Positions 26,946-35,506 of a stretch of 64,000 bases of DNA are shown in pieces. How positions within the stretch are numbered: position 1 is the first letter of the stretch; each line of letters opens with the position of its first letter. The translations under genes were made by a program, and so were the position numbers. Origin of the DNA: Flavobacteriaceae bacterium (GTDB taxonomy: Bacteria; Bacteroidota; Bacteroidia; Flavobacteriales; Flavobacteriaceae); the NCBI GenBank assembly GCA_018608725.1, contig JABAZA010000013.1, positions 1 to 64,000 on the forward strand, given 5' to 3'. The notes beneath the pieces were generated by a model. It was not told the origin of the DNA. It was given only the letters and a program-made list of their open reading frames with translations, and ran no database searches.

Positions 26946-27766
26946 TAATTCCAGCGGTATTTATCAAATTGATTTTTTTTCCAGAAGTACATTAATAAAA
27001 ACCCTGTGACTGCCCCTCCGATATGGGCAATATAGGCCGTGTTACTTGGGCTAAATATTGATACGCCTGTAAAAGCAGAAAACAGGTCCAAAGCAATAAT
27101 TCCAGGGATAAAATATTTTGCTTTGATTGGAATTGGTAAAAAAAGCATCATCAACTCTGCATTTGGGTTTAACATACCAAACGCCACCAAAATACCCATA
27201 ATAGCACCTGAAGCTCCTACCATGGAACCATTACTTTTAACGTTCAAATCAAATAACATTCGAAACGATTCGCCATTAAGTTGATTAAAATTATAGTTAT
27301 AACTAGTCATCAAAGGTTCTAATTTAGAGACTAAAATTTCGCCTTTAAACATTTGATCACTTATAATATTTAAACTGGAAACTTCTCTGATAAAATCAAA
27401 AGAAAATCCTAATGCTTTTAATTCACTTATCATTGGATAGACTTGAATATAATACACCAAAAAAGTAAGAGCTACTGCCCCCAAACCTGAAGAAACATAA
27501 AAGATTAAAAATTTTCGTTGACCAAATACGCGTTCTACTGCGGTTCCAAACATCCACAATGCAAACATATTAAACAACAAGTGCTGAAAACCGCCATGCA
27601 TAAACATATGAGTAAACACTTGCCATGGCATAAAATTAGAACTTAACGGATAATAGAGCGCTAATAATCCATAAAACAAATCTTTATTACCCAATAAAAA
27701 AGTGCCTATAAACACAATGATATTGATAATAAGAAGATGCTTTACAGTGGGCGTTATTTGACGCAT
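26945..27766 (-). CDS. Rhomboid-family intramembrane serine protease (first copy)
   Basis: 273 residues from the ATG at 27766, one base after the mutL stop; a TTG 21 bases earlier lies within mutL and is less likely. The rhomboid marks are HLLFNM (near 63-68), the nucleophile Ser186 in VGASGAIMG and His248 in YIAHIGGAVTG. An inserted extramembrane loop of about 75 residues (roughly 105-182) separates the early helices from the catalytic helix, which is larger than in minimal rhomboids. Known rhomboids cut single-span membrane proteins; substrates here are unknown. Confidence 0.93.
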   Translation of the reverse strand: MRQITPTVKHLLIINIIVFIGTFLLGNKDLFYGLLALYYPLSSNFMPWQVFTHMFMHGGFQHLLFNMFALWMFGTAVERVFGQRKFLIFYVSSGLGAVALTFLVYYIQVYPMISELKALGFSFDFIREVSSLNIISDQMFKGEILVSKLEPLMTSYNYNFNQLNGESFRMLFDLNVKSNGSMVGASGAIMGILVAFGMLNPNAELMMLFLPIPIKAKYFIPGIIALDLFSAFTGVSIFSPSNTAYIAHIGGAVTGFLLMYFWKKNQFDKYRWN

Positions 27767-27767
27767 A

Positions 27768-29600
27768 TTAATTGAATTTTTTATCAAGCTCTTCGACCTT
27801 TAAAGTCGTAAAAACTGTTTTATTAGCGGGTGAAATTGAAGGTTCTTTACAAGAAAACAAGGTATTTATAATGTATTCTTGTTCTTCGCGTTCTAATTTT
27901 TTTCCGTTTTTAATCGCCAAACTTTTGGCGAGTGACTTGGATAATAAATCACTCACACTAAAGTTTACATCTGGAACTTCATGTTCAATGTCGTGAATAA
28001 GTTGCTCAAAAACGATATGGACTTCGGACTCTTTGACGCCTACGGGAACTCCTGTGAGTTCAATATTTTCATCTGTAAAAGAAGAGAAAATAAAACCAGT
28101 CGTTTCTAAAGCCTGCTGAAGGCCCTTTAATATAGTGTTGTCAGATTTTGAAAACTTTAGATGTAAGGGAAATAACAATTGTTGACTGACGGCTTCATTA
28201 ACCGTTGTTTTATGAAGAAATTCTTCATACAAAATACGCTCATGAGCTCTATTTTGATCAATAACAAGCATTCCCGACTTAATTGTATTAATGATGTATT
28301 TGTTATGTAATTGAAATGTTTTCTGAGTTTTCTGTTCTATGGAATCATCAAAAATAGATGAAGTCATTTCATCAGACTCATAATTAACTTGACTAAAATC
28401 ATCTGCATTTGATTTGGATTCCAACCCAACATACAAGCCTTCCCATGCATCGCCAACTGGTTTGGAGTATGACGGTGGAGTTTGATTGGAATTTGAAAAT
28501 GGATTGAACGTTCTATCGACTTCAATTTTTGGAAATGTGGTTGGTGTATTTTCAGATCCGTAAGGAGTATCTAAATTTTTATCGCGATCAAAATCAAGTA
28601 CTGGTGCAATACTAAATTGTCCAAGACTGTGTTTAACAGCTGCTCTTAGAATCGCATAGATTGTTTGTTCGTCATCAAATTTAATTTCCGTTTTTGTTGG
28701 ATGGATATTGATGTCTATACTTTTTGGGTTGACTTCTAAATTTAAAAAATAACAAGGATGTTTTCCGGGTTGAAGTACACCTTCAAAAGCTGCGGATATG
28801 GCATGATTTAGATACGGACTCTTTATAAATCGATTGTTTACAAAAAAGAATTGCTCCCCTCTAGATTTCTTTGCATACTCTGGTTTACCGACAAATCCTG
28901 AAATATTTATCACTTCTGTTGTTTCTTCGACAGGGACTAATTTCTCATTCATTTTCCCACCAAATGTACTCACGATGCGTTGTCTAAAATTTCCTTTTAA
29001 TAAGTTAAAAAGATCGCTCCCATTGTGGTACATAGAAAAACCAATCGATGGATGAGCCAATACCACTCTATGAAACTCATCAATGATGTGGCGTAATTCT
29101 ACAGTATCTGATTTTAAAAAATTTCGTCGGGCTGGAATGTTAAAAAACAGATTCTTAACTGCAATCGAGGAACCATTTGGTGTGGCAACTGCTTCTTGAG
29201 ACTTGAAAACACTGCCTTCCACAGTCAAAAGTGTTCCTAATTCATCAGATGCTTGTTTGGTTTTCATCTCCACATGCGCAATCGCTGCGATACTTGCTAA
29301 AGCTTCGCCTCTAAATCCTTTTGTATGAAGATTAAATAAATCGTCGGCAACTTTAATTTTGGAGGTAGCATGCCGTTCAAAACTCAAACGCGCATCGGTC
29401 ACACTCATTCCCTTTCCGTCGTCAATAACTTGAATCAAAGTCTTACCAGCATTTTTTACGAGGAGTTTGACTGTCGTTGCTCCAGCATCAATAGCATTTT
29501 CTAAGAGTTCTTTTACTACAGAAGCAGGACGTTGTACAACTTCTCCAGCTGCAATTTGATTGGCCACATGATCGGGTAACAATTGAATTATATCTGCCAT
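27768..29600 (-). CDS. mutL: DNA mismatch repair protein MutL
   Basis: 610 residues. N-terminal GHKL ATPase (about 1-330) with ELLENAIDAGAT, IDDGKGM, RHATSKI and GFRGEALASIAA, then a linker (about 345-410) and the C-terminal dimerisation domain, where VIDQNRAHERILYEEF and SCKEPSISPANK lie. The endonuclease motif of many MutL proteins, DQHAxxE, appears as DQNRAHERI here, so the metal-dependent nicking function is uncertain by eye. It is followed by two rhomboid genes without a gap and preceded, four bases away, by a small membrane protein gene. Confidence 0.95.
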   Translation of the reverse strand: MADIIQLLPDHVANQIAAGEVVQRPASVVKELLENAIDAGATTVKLLVKNAGKTLIQVIDDGKGMSVTDARLSFERHATSKIKVADDLFNLHTKGFRGEALASIAAIAHVEMKTKQASDELGTLLTVEGSVFKSQEAVATPNGSSIAVKNLFFNIPARRNFLKSDTVELRHIIDEFHRVVLAHPSIGFSMYHNGSDLFNLLKGNFRQRIVSTFGGKMNEKLVPVEETTEVINISGFVGKPEYAKKSRGEQFFFVNNRFIKSPYLNHAISAAFEGVLQPGKHPCYFLNLEVNPKSIDINIHPTKTEIKFDDEQTIYAILRAAVKHSLGQFSIAPVLDFDRDKNLDTPYGSENTPTTFPKIEVDRTFNPFSNSNQTPPSYSKPVGDAWEGLYVGLESKSNADDFSQVNYESDEMTSSIFDDSIEQKTQKTFQLHNKYIINTIKSGMLVIDQNRAHERILYEEFLHKTTVNEAVSQQLLFPLHLKFSKSDNTILKGLQQALETTGFIFSSFTDENIELTGVPVGVKESEVHIVFEQLIHDIEHEVPDVNFSVSDLLSKSLAKSLAIKNGKKLEREEQEYIINTLFSCKEPSISPANKTVFTTLKVEELDKKFN

Positions 29601-29603
29601 CTA

Positions 29604-29876
29604 TTAGAAAAATATACTTAAATCAAAATCTATAATCCAAAGGAACACAAATATCAAAATTAAAATTATAATGAAAACTCTTTTGTTTGCTAAGGAATTT
29701 GGGTTTGTTTTAAAATCGTCTATCGCGTTGGTAAACTTACCTTTCAAGTTTGTTTTTTCAATGGTAACTCGATGATCATCAAATTTGTGTTTGATCTCAA
29801 AAGGACTTCGCTCACTTTTATAAAAGCGAGGTGTATAACTATATCTCTTATTTTTTTTGGTTTTAAATATACCCAT
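29604..29876 (-). CDS. Small basic single-span membrane protein (often mislabelled riboflavin synthase beta)
   Basis: 90 residues: a hydrophilic, Lys/Arg-rich front (GIFKTKKNKRYSYTPRFY, then SPFEIKHKFDDHR) and one C-terminal transmembrane helix at about 69-88. Homologues in Flavobacteriia are, as I recall, widely labelled 'riboflavin synthase subunit beta', which its sequence does not support; the genuine ribH is the separate gene at 30167. It looks like a tail-anchored protein of unknown role. It ends four bases before mutL and starts nine bases after the small gene upstream. Confidence 0.75.
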   Translation of the reverse strand: MGIFKTKKNKRYSYTPRFYKSERSPFEIKHKFDDHRVTIEKTNLKGKFTNAIDDFKTNPNSLANKRVFIIILILIFVFLWIIDFDLSIFF

Positions 29877-29885
29877 GACGTAACA

Positions 29886-30077
29886 TTATATGCTGTCTAA
29901 TATGTAGATTCCAATCAACAAAAGGACACATGCAATTAAAAGCCAAGTTAATGAAAAACCACGTGATTTTATAGTAGACTTCAGACGAAAACGTTCTTTA
30001 TTTAAAGTAGAATTATCTGAAGATAACGTAGTCGAGGACCTATTTAACTTAAATTTTCTGTTTTTTCTTGGAGTCAA
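29886..30077 (-). CDS. Putative 63-residue tail-anchored membrane protein
   Basis: Opens with a TTG at 30077; no in-frame ATG exists between the upstream stop and the hydrophobic segment. The layout repeats that of its neighbour: a basic front (RKNRKFKLNR, later RFRLKSTIKSRG) and a C-terminal transmembrane helix at about 42-60 (LTWLLIACVLLLIGIYIL). A TTTG / TAnnTTTG promoter lies about 24 bases upstream, between it and ribH, supporting a real transcript start. It could be a diverged duplicate of the 90-residue protein. No function assigned. Confidence 0.55.
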   Translation of the reverse strand: MTPRKNRKFKLNRSSTTLSSDNSTLNKERFRLKSTIKSRGFSLTWLLIACVLLLIGIYILDSI

Positions 30078-30100
30078 TTGCTTTGTATATTGAGACTATT

Positions 30101-30134
30101 CAAAAATACTTAAATCTGTAGAGTCTTAAACAAA
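30101..30134 (-). promoter_or_regulatory. Bacteroidota promoter ahead of the small-protein/mutL operon
   Basis: On the minus strand TTTG (30134-30131), a 22-base spacer and TATTTTTG (30108-30101) match the phylum consensus. It lies in the gap between ribH and the 63-residue gene, so mutL and the rhomboids need not depend on ribH transcription. Confidence 0.5.
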
Positions 30135-30166
30135 TTCACACGAAAAATTATCAACAGCTGTTGATT

Positions 30167-30652
30167 TTATAAGGTATGACTCAAATGTGCCATCTTAATT
30201 GCAGTAACGGCAGCTTCAACTCCTTTGTTACCATGAATTCCACCCGAACGCTCTACAGATTGTTGAAGGTTATTATCTGTTAATACACAAAAAATAACAG
30301 GTACATCATGAAGAATATTTAAATCTTTAATGCCTTGAGTGACCCCATCACACACAAAATCAAAGTGTTTTGTTTCACCTTTAATAACACTTCCAATAGT
30401 GATTACAGCATCCACAAGTTGTTGTTGCATTTTTTTAGCGCCATAAATAAGCTCAAAGCTTCCTGGCACATGAATGATTCGGATGTTTGATTCGGCAACA
30501 CCACAATCTAATAACGTATCTACAGCGCCTTTAAGCAAGCCTTCTGTAATGGTTGGGTTCCATTCAGAAACAACAATCCCAAACCGAAGATGTGTCGCGT
30601 CTGGGAGTGTCTTTGAATCGTAATTTGATAAATTAGTGTTTTCTGTAGCCAT
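30167..30652 (-). CDS. ribH: 6,7-dimethyl-8-ribityllumazine synthase
   Basis: Penultimate riboflavin enzyme, condensing the ribityl-aminouracil with the four-carbon butanone phosphate; it assembles into pentamers or 60-mers. The 161 residues show FGIVVSEWNPTIT (with the Trp in the substrate site), VPGSFELIYGAK, TIGSVIKGETKHFDFV with the catalytic His, and VPVIFCVLTDNN. No FMN riboswitch is seen upstream. It begins two bases after the stop of the TPR gene, so the two share a transcript, an arrangement common in this phylum. Confidence 0.96.
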   Translation of the reverse strand: MATENTNLSNYDSKTLPDATHLRFGIVVSEWNPTITEGLLKGAVDTLLDCGVAESNIRIIHVPGSFELIYGAKKMQQQLVDAVITIGSVIKGETKHFDFVCDGVTQGIKDLNILHDVPVIFCVLTDNNLQQSVERSGGIHGNKGVEAAVTAIKMAHLSHTL

Positions 30653-30654
30653 GA

Positions 30655-31422
30655 TTAATTTGTAGCGGCTTCCGCTTTACCAATAAAAACGTCTATATCT
30701 TTAGCCTCCGTACTGTCTGGGTAATCAGATTTAATTTGATTAAAGAACTTTAATGCTTTTGCATTATTTCCTAATTTCAAACCTATAACCCCAGCTTTGT
30801 AAAGATACATAGGGGTCGTATAGTTATTTGTTCTAAGTTGTGCTGCTTGCACATAATAGTCGTAAGCATCCTCTAATTGCTCTAACTGAACAAATGCGTC
30901 ACCAATACCTCCTTTTGCAATGGGACCAAGAACATCATCATCCGATGAAAAGGCATTCAAATAGGTTACAGCATTTGTGTAATCTTTCATATTTAAATAT
31001 GCCATCCCAGCATAGTAATTAGATAAATTTCCAGCTTTAGTTCCGCTGTAAACATCAGCAATATCTAAAAACCCATATTTACCATCCGCTCCATTGAGAG
31101 CTAATGTAAATAGAGAGTCTTTAGAACTTCCATTAACAGCTTGGTCAAAATATTGTTGTGATTGGAACATGTCATTTGTTGCGGTGCTTTCTTTTGGTTC
31201 TTGAATAAATTTATCAAACCCTAAGAACCCCAATACTAATACTGCAGCTAAACCTACAATGATAAAAATATATTTTTGATTTTTAATAACCCATTCCTCG
31301 GTACGTGATGCCGATTCATCGAGGGTGTTAAAAACCTCAGCGGTTGTTGATCCATCTTCAATTGAAATCTCTTTTTCTGTTTTAGTTGACGGTTTTCCGC
31401 CTCGTTTCTTATATGTTGCCAT
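30655..31422 (-). CDS. Membrane-anchored TPR protein
   Basis: 255 residues starting at the ATG at 31422 (MATYKKRGGKPSTKTEK); the frame's upstream eight residues are dispensable. After a basic, Thr-rich cytoplasmic front there is one transmembrane helix at about 50-67 (YIFIIVGLAAVLVLGFLGF), then a periplasmic tetratricopeptide region (about 80-250) with repeats such as YYAGMAYLNMKDYTNAVTYL and YKAGVIGLKLGNNAKALKFF. This layout resembles YfgM/tol-pal-type scaffold proteins of the envelope. It is the first gene before ribH and is divergent from recF. Confidence 0.85.
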   Translation of the reverse strand: MATYKKRGGKPSTKTEKEISIEDGSTTAEVFNTLDESASRTEEWVIKNQKYIFIIVGLAAVLVLGFLGFDKFIQEPKESTATNDMFQSQQYFDQAVNGSSKDSLFTLALNGADGKYGFLDIADVYSGTKAGNLSNYYAGMAYLNMKDYTNAVTYLNAFSSDDDVLGPIAKGGIGDAFVQLEQLEDAYDYYVQAAQLRTNNYTTPMYLYKAGVIGLKLGNNAKALKFFNQIKSDYPDSTEAKDIDVFIGKAEAATN

Positions 31423-31443
31423 GCTCGTATTATTATTGAGGTT

Positions 31444-31451
31444 CAAAAATA
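31444..31451 (-). promoter_or_regulatory. Bacteroidota -7 box for the TPR-ribH unit
   Basis: The minus strand reads TATTTTTG, 21 bases before the TPR ATG. A TTTG occurs 24 bases further upstream, slightly beyond the usual spacing. Confidence 0.5.
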
Positions 31452-31561
31452 TAATTTTTATTCGTAAAAAAAAGGCAAATTATTTGTTATTTTTCAATAA
31501 TTTGCAGCATCTTTTTAATGCGAATACAAGAAGATAATCATAAAACAAAGACCAATTTTAC

Positions 31562-32641
31562 ATGATTTTAAAATCATTAAACTTAATTAACTACAAAAAT
31601 TTTGATGCCTTTACGGTAGAATTCGACGCTAAAATTAATTGTTTCGTCGGTGCGAATGGAGTTGGTAAAACAAATATTTTAGACGCTATTTACCATCTGT
31701 CTTTTGGAAAAAGCTATTTCAACCCTATTGCGTCTCAAAACATTCGTCATGACGAAGATTTTTTTGTTGTGGATGGGATGTATGAAAAAAAGAATCGAGA
31801 AGAAAAAGTAATCGTTTCCCTTAAAAGAGGTCAAAAGAAAATCATCAAACGAAACGGAAAAGCATACGATCGGTTTAGTGATCATATTGGATTTCTTCCT
31901 TTAGTAATTATATCTCCTTCCGATCGTGACTTGATTATTGAAGGGAGCGAGACCCGGAGAAAATTTATGGATGGGGTGATTTCTCAAAGTGATAAAAACT
32001 ATCTAGAAGCTTTATTAAATTATTCTAAAATTCTCGCACAAAGAAATGCGTTACTAAAATACTTTGCCTTAAATAATAACTTTAATAAAGACTCATTAGA
32101 TGTTTATAATCAACAACTTAATGAATATGGAAGTGTGATACACGACAAACGTAAAACGTTTTTAGAGGCCTTTATACCGATCTTCAAAAAACGCTATCAA
32201 ACCATTAGCAACAATGGTGAAGTTGTAGATTTAAAATACAACAGCCAGTTAAATGATTCCTCTTTATTGGAGTTGTTTGCGACCCATATCAACAAAGACC
32301 GCATGCTGCAATACACAAGTGTGGGAATTCATAAAGACGATTTAGATTTTTCTATTAAAGGCTACCCTATTAAAAAATTTGGAAGTCAAGGGCAGCAAAA
32401 ATCATTCTTAATTGCCTTAAAACTCGCCCAATTTGACTTTATTAAGGCCCAAAGCGGTGAGATACCCCTACTCCTATTAGACGATGTTTTTGACAAACTT
32501 GACGAACAACGCGTATCTCAAATTATTCAATTGGTTAACGATGAGAATTTTGGGCAGTTATTTGTTTCGGACACCCATGCCGATCGTACCGAGAAAGCCA
32601 TTAAAAGTGTACATCAATCGTATCAAATATTTCAACTGTGA
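31562..32641 (+). CDS. recF: DNA replication and repair protein RecF
   Basis: SMC-like ATPase that acts with RecO and RecR to load RecA at gaps. The 359 residues show Walker [10 protein letters not shown] at about 30-38, a central coiled arm, the ABC signature [17 protein letters not shown] near 280, and Walker B with the D-loop [14 protein letters not shown] near 310-323. It is divergent from the TPR gene and overlaps a small lipoprotein gene by four bases, which in turn abuts the DUF721 gene. That grouping puts two DNA-processing genes around an envelope lipoprotein. Confidence 0.95.
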   Translation: MILKSLNLINYKNFDAFTVEFDAKINCFVGANGVGKTNILDAIYHLSFGKSYFNPIASQNIRHDEDFFVVDGMYEKKNREEKVIVSLKRGQKKIIKRNGKAYDRFSDHIGFLPLVIISPSDRDLIIEGSETRRKFMDGVISQSDKNYLEALLNYSKILAQRNALLKYFALNNNFNKDSLDVYNQQLNEYGSVIHDKRKTFLEAFIPIFKKRYQTISNNGEVVDLKYNSQLNDSSLLELFATHINKDRMLQYTSVGIHKDDLDFSIKGYPIKKFGSQGQQKSFLIALKLAQFDFIKAQSGEIPLLLLDDVFDKLDEQRVSQIIQLVNDENFGQLFVSDTHADRTEKAIKSVHQSYQIFQL

Positions 32642-33054
32642 GACAACTTCTAACGCTTTCTTTTTTCATACTACTGATCAGCTGCAAGTCAGAAGTATCA
32701 ACTTTCATTCCTTTTGTCGAAGGGTATTGGGAAATTGTAAACGTTACCAAAGACCAAAAGAAAGTAAAAGACTATAAAATGAGTGGCTCAGTCGATTATT
32801 TTAAAGTGAATGCTGATTTATCAGGGTATCGTAAAAAAGTAACTCCAAGGTTTGATGGTACTTTTGAAATATCTCAACATATATCAGAATTTACACTTTC
32901 TATAAAAGACAATCATTTATGGATAATCTACACTAATAATAACGTTACTTACAGTGAAGAAATAGTCCGTGCAAACAACTCGAGTTTAATCCTCTCCAAC
33001 TCCGATGGATTTATATATACTTACAAACCTTACGAACCTTTAATTTTTGAATAA
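32638..33054 (+). CDS. Small lipocalin-like lipoprotein
   Basis: 138 residues from a GTG overlapping the recF stop. A lipoprotein signal peptide ends at the lipobox LLISC (Cys16). The rest is beta-rich, beginning with [13 protein letters not shown], a pattern shared by lipocalin-like domain proteins of Bacteroidota, followed by alternating hydrophobic strands ([16 protein letters not shown]). It is probably exported to the periplasm or outer membrane. The ligand is unknown. Its stop codon shares a base with the next gene's ATG. Confidence 0.78.
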   Translation: MRQLLTLSFFILLISCKSEVSTFIPFVEGYWEIVNVTKDQKKVKDYKMSGSVDYFKVNADLSGYRKKVTPRFDGTFEISQHISEFTLSIKDNHLWIIYTNNNVTYSEEIVRANNSSLILSNSDGFIYTYKPYEPLIFE

Positions 33055-33350
33055 TGAGCAAACGTAAGAACGATTCATTTAAAATAGACGACTTAATGAA
33101 GTCCTTTGTTAAAGAAAACAAACTCGAAAAAGGGTTAGACAAAGTGAACGTAGAAGCGGCTTGGATAGAACTAATGGGTAAGGGCGTCAACACCTACACC
33201 AACAGTGTGAAACTGCATAAAGACACCCTATATGTAGAATTAAGCTCTTCAGTACTGAGAGAAGAATTAAGCTATGGAAAAGATAAAATTATAACGATGC
33301 TGAACGAATCTCTAGGGAAAACTCTAATCACAAAACTAATTTTAAGATAA
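33054..33350 (+). CDS. DUF721 / DciA-like protein
   Basis: 98 residues with the DUF721 core: KVNVEAAWIELMGKGVNTYTNSVKL followed by LYVELSSSVLREELSYGKDKII. In many bacteria DUF721 proteins (DciA) interact with and help load the replicative helicase DnaB where DnaC is absent. It therefore likely acts in replication, in keeping with recF two genes upstream. It is short, lacking the long C-terminal extension of proteobacterial DciA. A terminator follows 13 bases later. Confidence 0.85.
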   Translation: MSKRKNDSFKIDDLMKSFVKENKLEKGLDKVNVEAAWIELMGKGVNTYTNSVKLHKDTLYVELSSSVLREELSYGKDKIITMLNESLGKTLITKLILR

Positions 33351-33363
33351 TTTTGAGTACAAA

Positions 33364-33390
33364 AAAAGCTACAATAGAATTGTAGCTTTT
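33364..33390. terminator. Bidirectional intrinsic terminator between the DUF721 gene and ndk
   Basis: A perfect 12-base-pair stem, AAAAGCTACAAT with ATTGTAGCTTTT, and a three-base loop. A-runs and T-runs on both sides allow it to serve both converging genes. Confidence 0.88.
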
Positions 33391-33412
33391 ATAATTATTT
33401 CAATGAATTCGT

Positions 33413-33832
33413 TTAGAACATTTCTCTTCCTGAAAAATGGAAAGCCCCTTCAATCGCAGCATTCTCATCACTGTCACTTCCATGAACAGCATTTTCACTA
33501 ATAGAGTCTGCAAACATATTACGAATGGTACCTTCTGCAGCTTCAGCTGGATTGGTTGCACCAATTAAAGTTCTAAAATCTTCTACCGCATTATCTTTTT
33601 CAAGAATCGCTGCTACAATAGGACCCCGCGTCATGTAGGTGACCAATTCCCCAAAAAATGGACGCTCACTATGAACGGCATAAAAAGCCTCAGCATCGGC
33701 TTTGGTTAGTTGTGTTAATTTCAATGCAACAATTCTAAAACCAGAAGCAGTGATTTTTTCTATGATTCCCCCAATATTCCCTTTCTCAACAGAATCAGGC
33801 TTAAGCATTGTAAACGTTTTGTTAGTTGTCAT
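33413..33832 (-). CDS. ndk: Nucleoside diphosphate kinase
   Basis: Transfers gamma-phosphates among nucleoside triphosphates through a phosphohistidine. The ATG at 33832 gives 139 residues opening with [15 protein letters not shown]; a start eight codons earlier would add an unneeded leader. The catalytic His117 lies in NAVHGSDS. Other conserved marks are [15 protein letters not shown] and [16 protein letters not shown]. It is monocistronic, between a bidirectional terminator and a TAnnTTTG box, and divergent from nrnA. Confidence 0.97.
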   Translation of the reverse strand: MTTNKTFTMLKPDSVEKGNIGGIIEKITASGFRIVALKLTQLTKADAEAFYAVHSERPFFGELVTYMTRGPIVAAILEKDNAVEDFRTLIGATNPAEAAEGTIRNMFADSISENAVHGSDSDENAAIEGAFHFSGREMF

Positions 33833-33853
33833 GATGTTTGTATAAATTTTGTG

Positions 33854-33861
33854 CAAAAATA
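33854..33861 (-). promoter_or_regulatory. Bacteroidota -7 box for ndk
   Basis: The minus strand reads TATTTTTG, an exact match, ending 21 bases before the ndk ATG. Confidence 0.5.
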
Positions 33862-33907
33862 AGGTTTTTCTATAAATAATTCCCCCTCCAACTATTTTAA
33901 AAAATTG

Positions 33908-33915
33908 TATCTTTG
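33908..33915 (+). promoter_or_regulatory. Bacteroidota -7 box for nrnA
   Basis: TATCTTTG matches TAnnTTTG exactly and ends only six bases before the nrnA ATG. A start site at the usual distance would fall on or next to the ATG, so the mRNA may be leaderless. Confidence 0.55.
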
Positions 33916-33921
33916 CTTGCT

Positions 33922-34938
33922 ATGAATAAAGCAGATATTTTAGACCTAAAAAAAATACTTTCCAACCCTAAAAAGGTGGTTATTGTTCCTCATAAAAATC
34001 CAGATGGAGATGCCATGGGATCTACTTTAGGATTGTGTAATTACCTTAAAAAACTTGGACATTCAGCAATGGTGATCGCTCCCAATGATTACCCAGAGTT
34101 TCTCAAATGGATTCCAGGAACTAAAGATGTTCTCATTCATGAAGAAAATACCAGTGTTGCGGAGGCACACATTTCTCAAGCAGATCTTATTTTTACTTTA
34201 GATTTTAATGCTCTACACCGTTGTGGTACGATGGAAATACCTATTGAAAATTCAGCTGCCATTAAAGTTATGATTGATCATCATCAACAACCAGATGACT
34301 ATGCCACCTATGTCTATTCAGATGTGAGTATTTGTTCAACATGTGAAATGGTATATCATTTTATTGAAATGATGGACGATTTAGAGCATATTGATGTTGC
34401 TATTGGAGAGGCACTTTATACAGGTATTATGACGGACACCGCCTCCTTCCGTTTTTCGCTTACTACAAGCACCACCCATCGAGTGATTGCACATTTAATT
34501 GATGTCGGAGTGGAAAAAACACACATTCATAACGCAGTGTATGACACCAATAGTTTTGGTCGCCTACAGCTTATGGGGTGTGCCTTGAATAATTTAAAAT
34601 TTTTAGAACCCTTTAAAACGGCTTATATCAGTTTAACCAATAAAGAGCTCGATTCTCATGACTTTCAAAAGGGAGATACGGAAGGATTGGTTAATTACGG
34701 TTTATCTCTAAAAGGGGCTAAATTTGCTGTCATATTCATTGAACACAAACAAGAGGGTATCATTAAAATCTCATTTCGTTCAAAGGGCGATTTTGACGTA
34801 AATACGTTTGCAAGAACCCATTTTAATGGAGGTGGACACAAAAATGCTTCTGGAGGACGAAGCAATCTCAACCTTGAGGATACCATTGCAAAATTTATCA
34901 GTATATTGTCTGAATACAAATCGGAACTTAATTCATGA
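33922..34938 (+). CDS. nrnA: NrnA-like DHH-family oligoribonuclease / pAp phosphatase
   Basis: 338 residues from the ATG at 33922 (an earlier in-frame TTG lies in the promoter box). The DHH domain shows PHKNPDGDAMGS near 21-32, ADLIFTLDFNALHRCG, and the MIDHHQQPDD motif near 120; the C-terminal DHHA1 domain carries FNGGGHKNASGG. Such enzymes degrade short RNA oligonucleotides and 3'-phosphoadenosine 5'-phosphate. Bacteroidota lack Orn, so this is a likely nano-RNase. It overlaps gldI by four bases, as is usual in Flavobacteriia. Confidence 0.93.
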   Translation: MNKADILDLKKILSNPKKVVIVPHKNPDGDAMGSTLGLCNYLKKLGHSAMVIAPNDYPEFLKWIPGTKDVLIHEENTSVAEAHISQADLIFTLDFNALHRCGTMEIPIENSAAIKVMIDHHQQPDDYATYVYSDVSICSTCEMVYHFIEMMDDLEHIDVAIGEALYTGIMTDTASFRFSLTTSTTHRVIAHLIDVGVEKTHIHNAVYDTNSFGRLQLMGCALNNLKFLEPFKTAYISLTNKELDSHDFQKGDTEGLVNYGLSLKGAKFAVIFIEHKQEGIIKISFRSKGDFDVNTFARTHFNGGGHKNASGGRSNLNLEDTIAKFISILSEYKSELNS

Positions 34939-35468
34939 GATACTCCCTGTTATTTTTATTAATTTGTTTGTTATTTGTCAGTTGTAAACCTTCGGAAGCA
35001 AGGCACCCAATCTCAAATAATTCAGGAGCATTTTTTGATGCCTCTATAGAACGTAACAAACAATTAAATAATAGAGAATATTCTCTGATTAAGACTTTTA
35101 TTCAAAATTCTGAAAAATCGTTTAAATCCACTGAATATGGATTTTGGTATGCTTATAACACTGAAATAGAAACAAATTCAAATACTCCGAAGTTTGGCGA
35201 CTTGGTGCAGTACACCTGTGGGCTAAAAACCTTAGAAGGGCAAGTCATTTATCCCACAAAAGAATTAGAGACTCAGAGCTATTATATCGATCAACAGGAA
35301 TTATTTTCAGGTTTAAGAGAAGGTTTAAAGCTCATGAAAGAAGGCGAATCAATGACTTTTATATTTCCATCACAAAAAGCATACGGCTACTACGGAGATG
35401 ACAAAAAGATTGGTAGTAATGTCCCACTCGTTTGTGACGTTTCCTTAATAAAACTTACTAATAATTAA
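34935..35468 (+). CDS. gldI: Gliding-motility-associated peptidyl-prolyl isomerase GldI
   Basis: 177 residues: a lipoprotein signal peptide with lipobox FVSC (Cys17), then an FKBP-type domain (about 75-175) with FGDLVQYTCGLKTLEGQVIY, GLREGLKLMKEGES and FIFPSQKAYGYYGD. In Flavobacterium johnsoniae GldI is needed for gliding, probably by folding envelope motility or type IX secretion components. The only gliding gene in the window. It starts inside the end of nrnA, and a second PPIase gene follows after 38 bases. Confidence 0.9.
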   Translation: MRYSLLFLLICLLFVSCKPSEARHPISNNSGAFFDASIERNKQLNNREYSLIKTFIQNSEKSFKSTEYGFWYAYNTEIETNSNTPKFGDLVQYTCGLKTLEGQVIYPTKELETQSYYIDQQELFSGLREGLKLMKEGESMTFIFPSQKAYGYYGDDKKIGSNVPLVCDVSLIKLTNN

Positions 35469-35506
35469 TCTATCATACAATTCAAAACCCAATAAAAAAT
35501 CAAAAA

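Noticed and set aside
30140-31440. FMN riboswitch controlling ribH
   Set aside because: No RFN-element-like conserved stems upstream of ribH or its operon leader; the leader is only about 20 bases.
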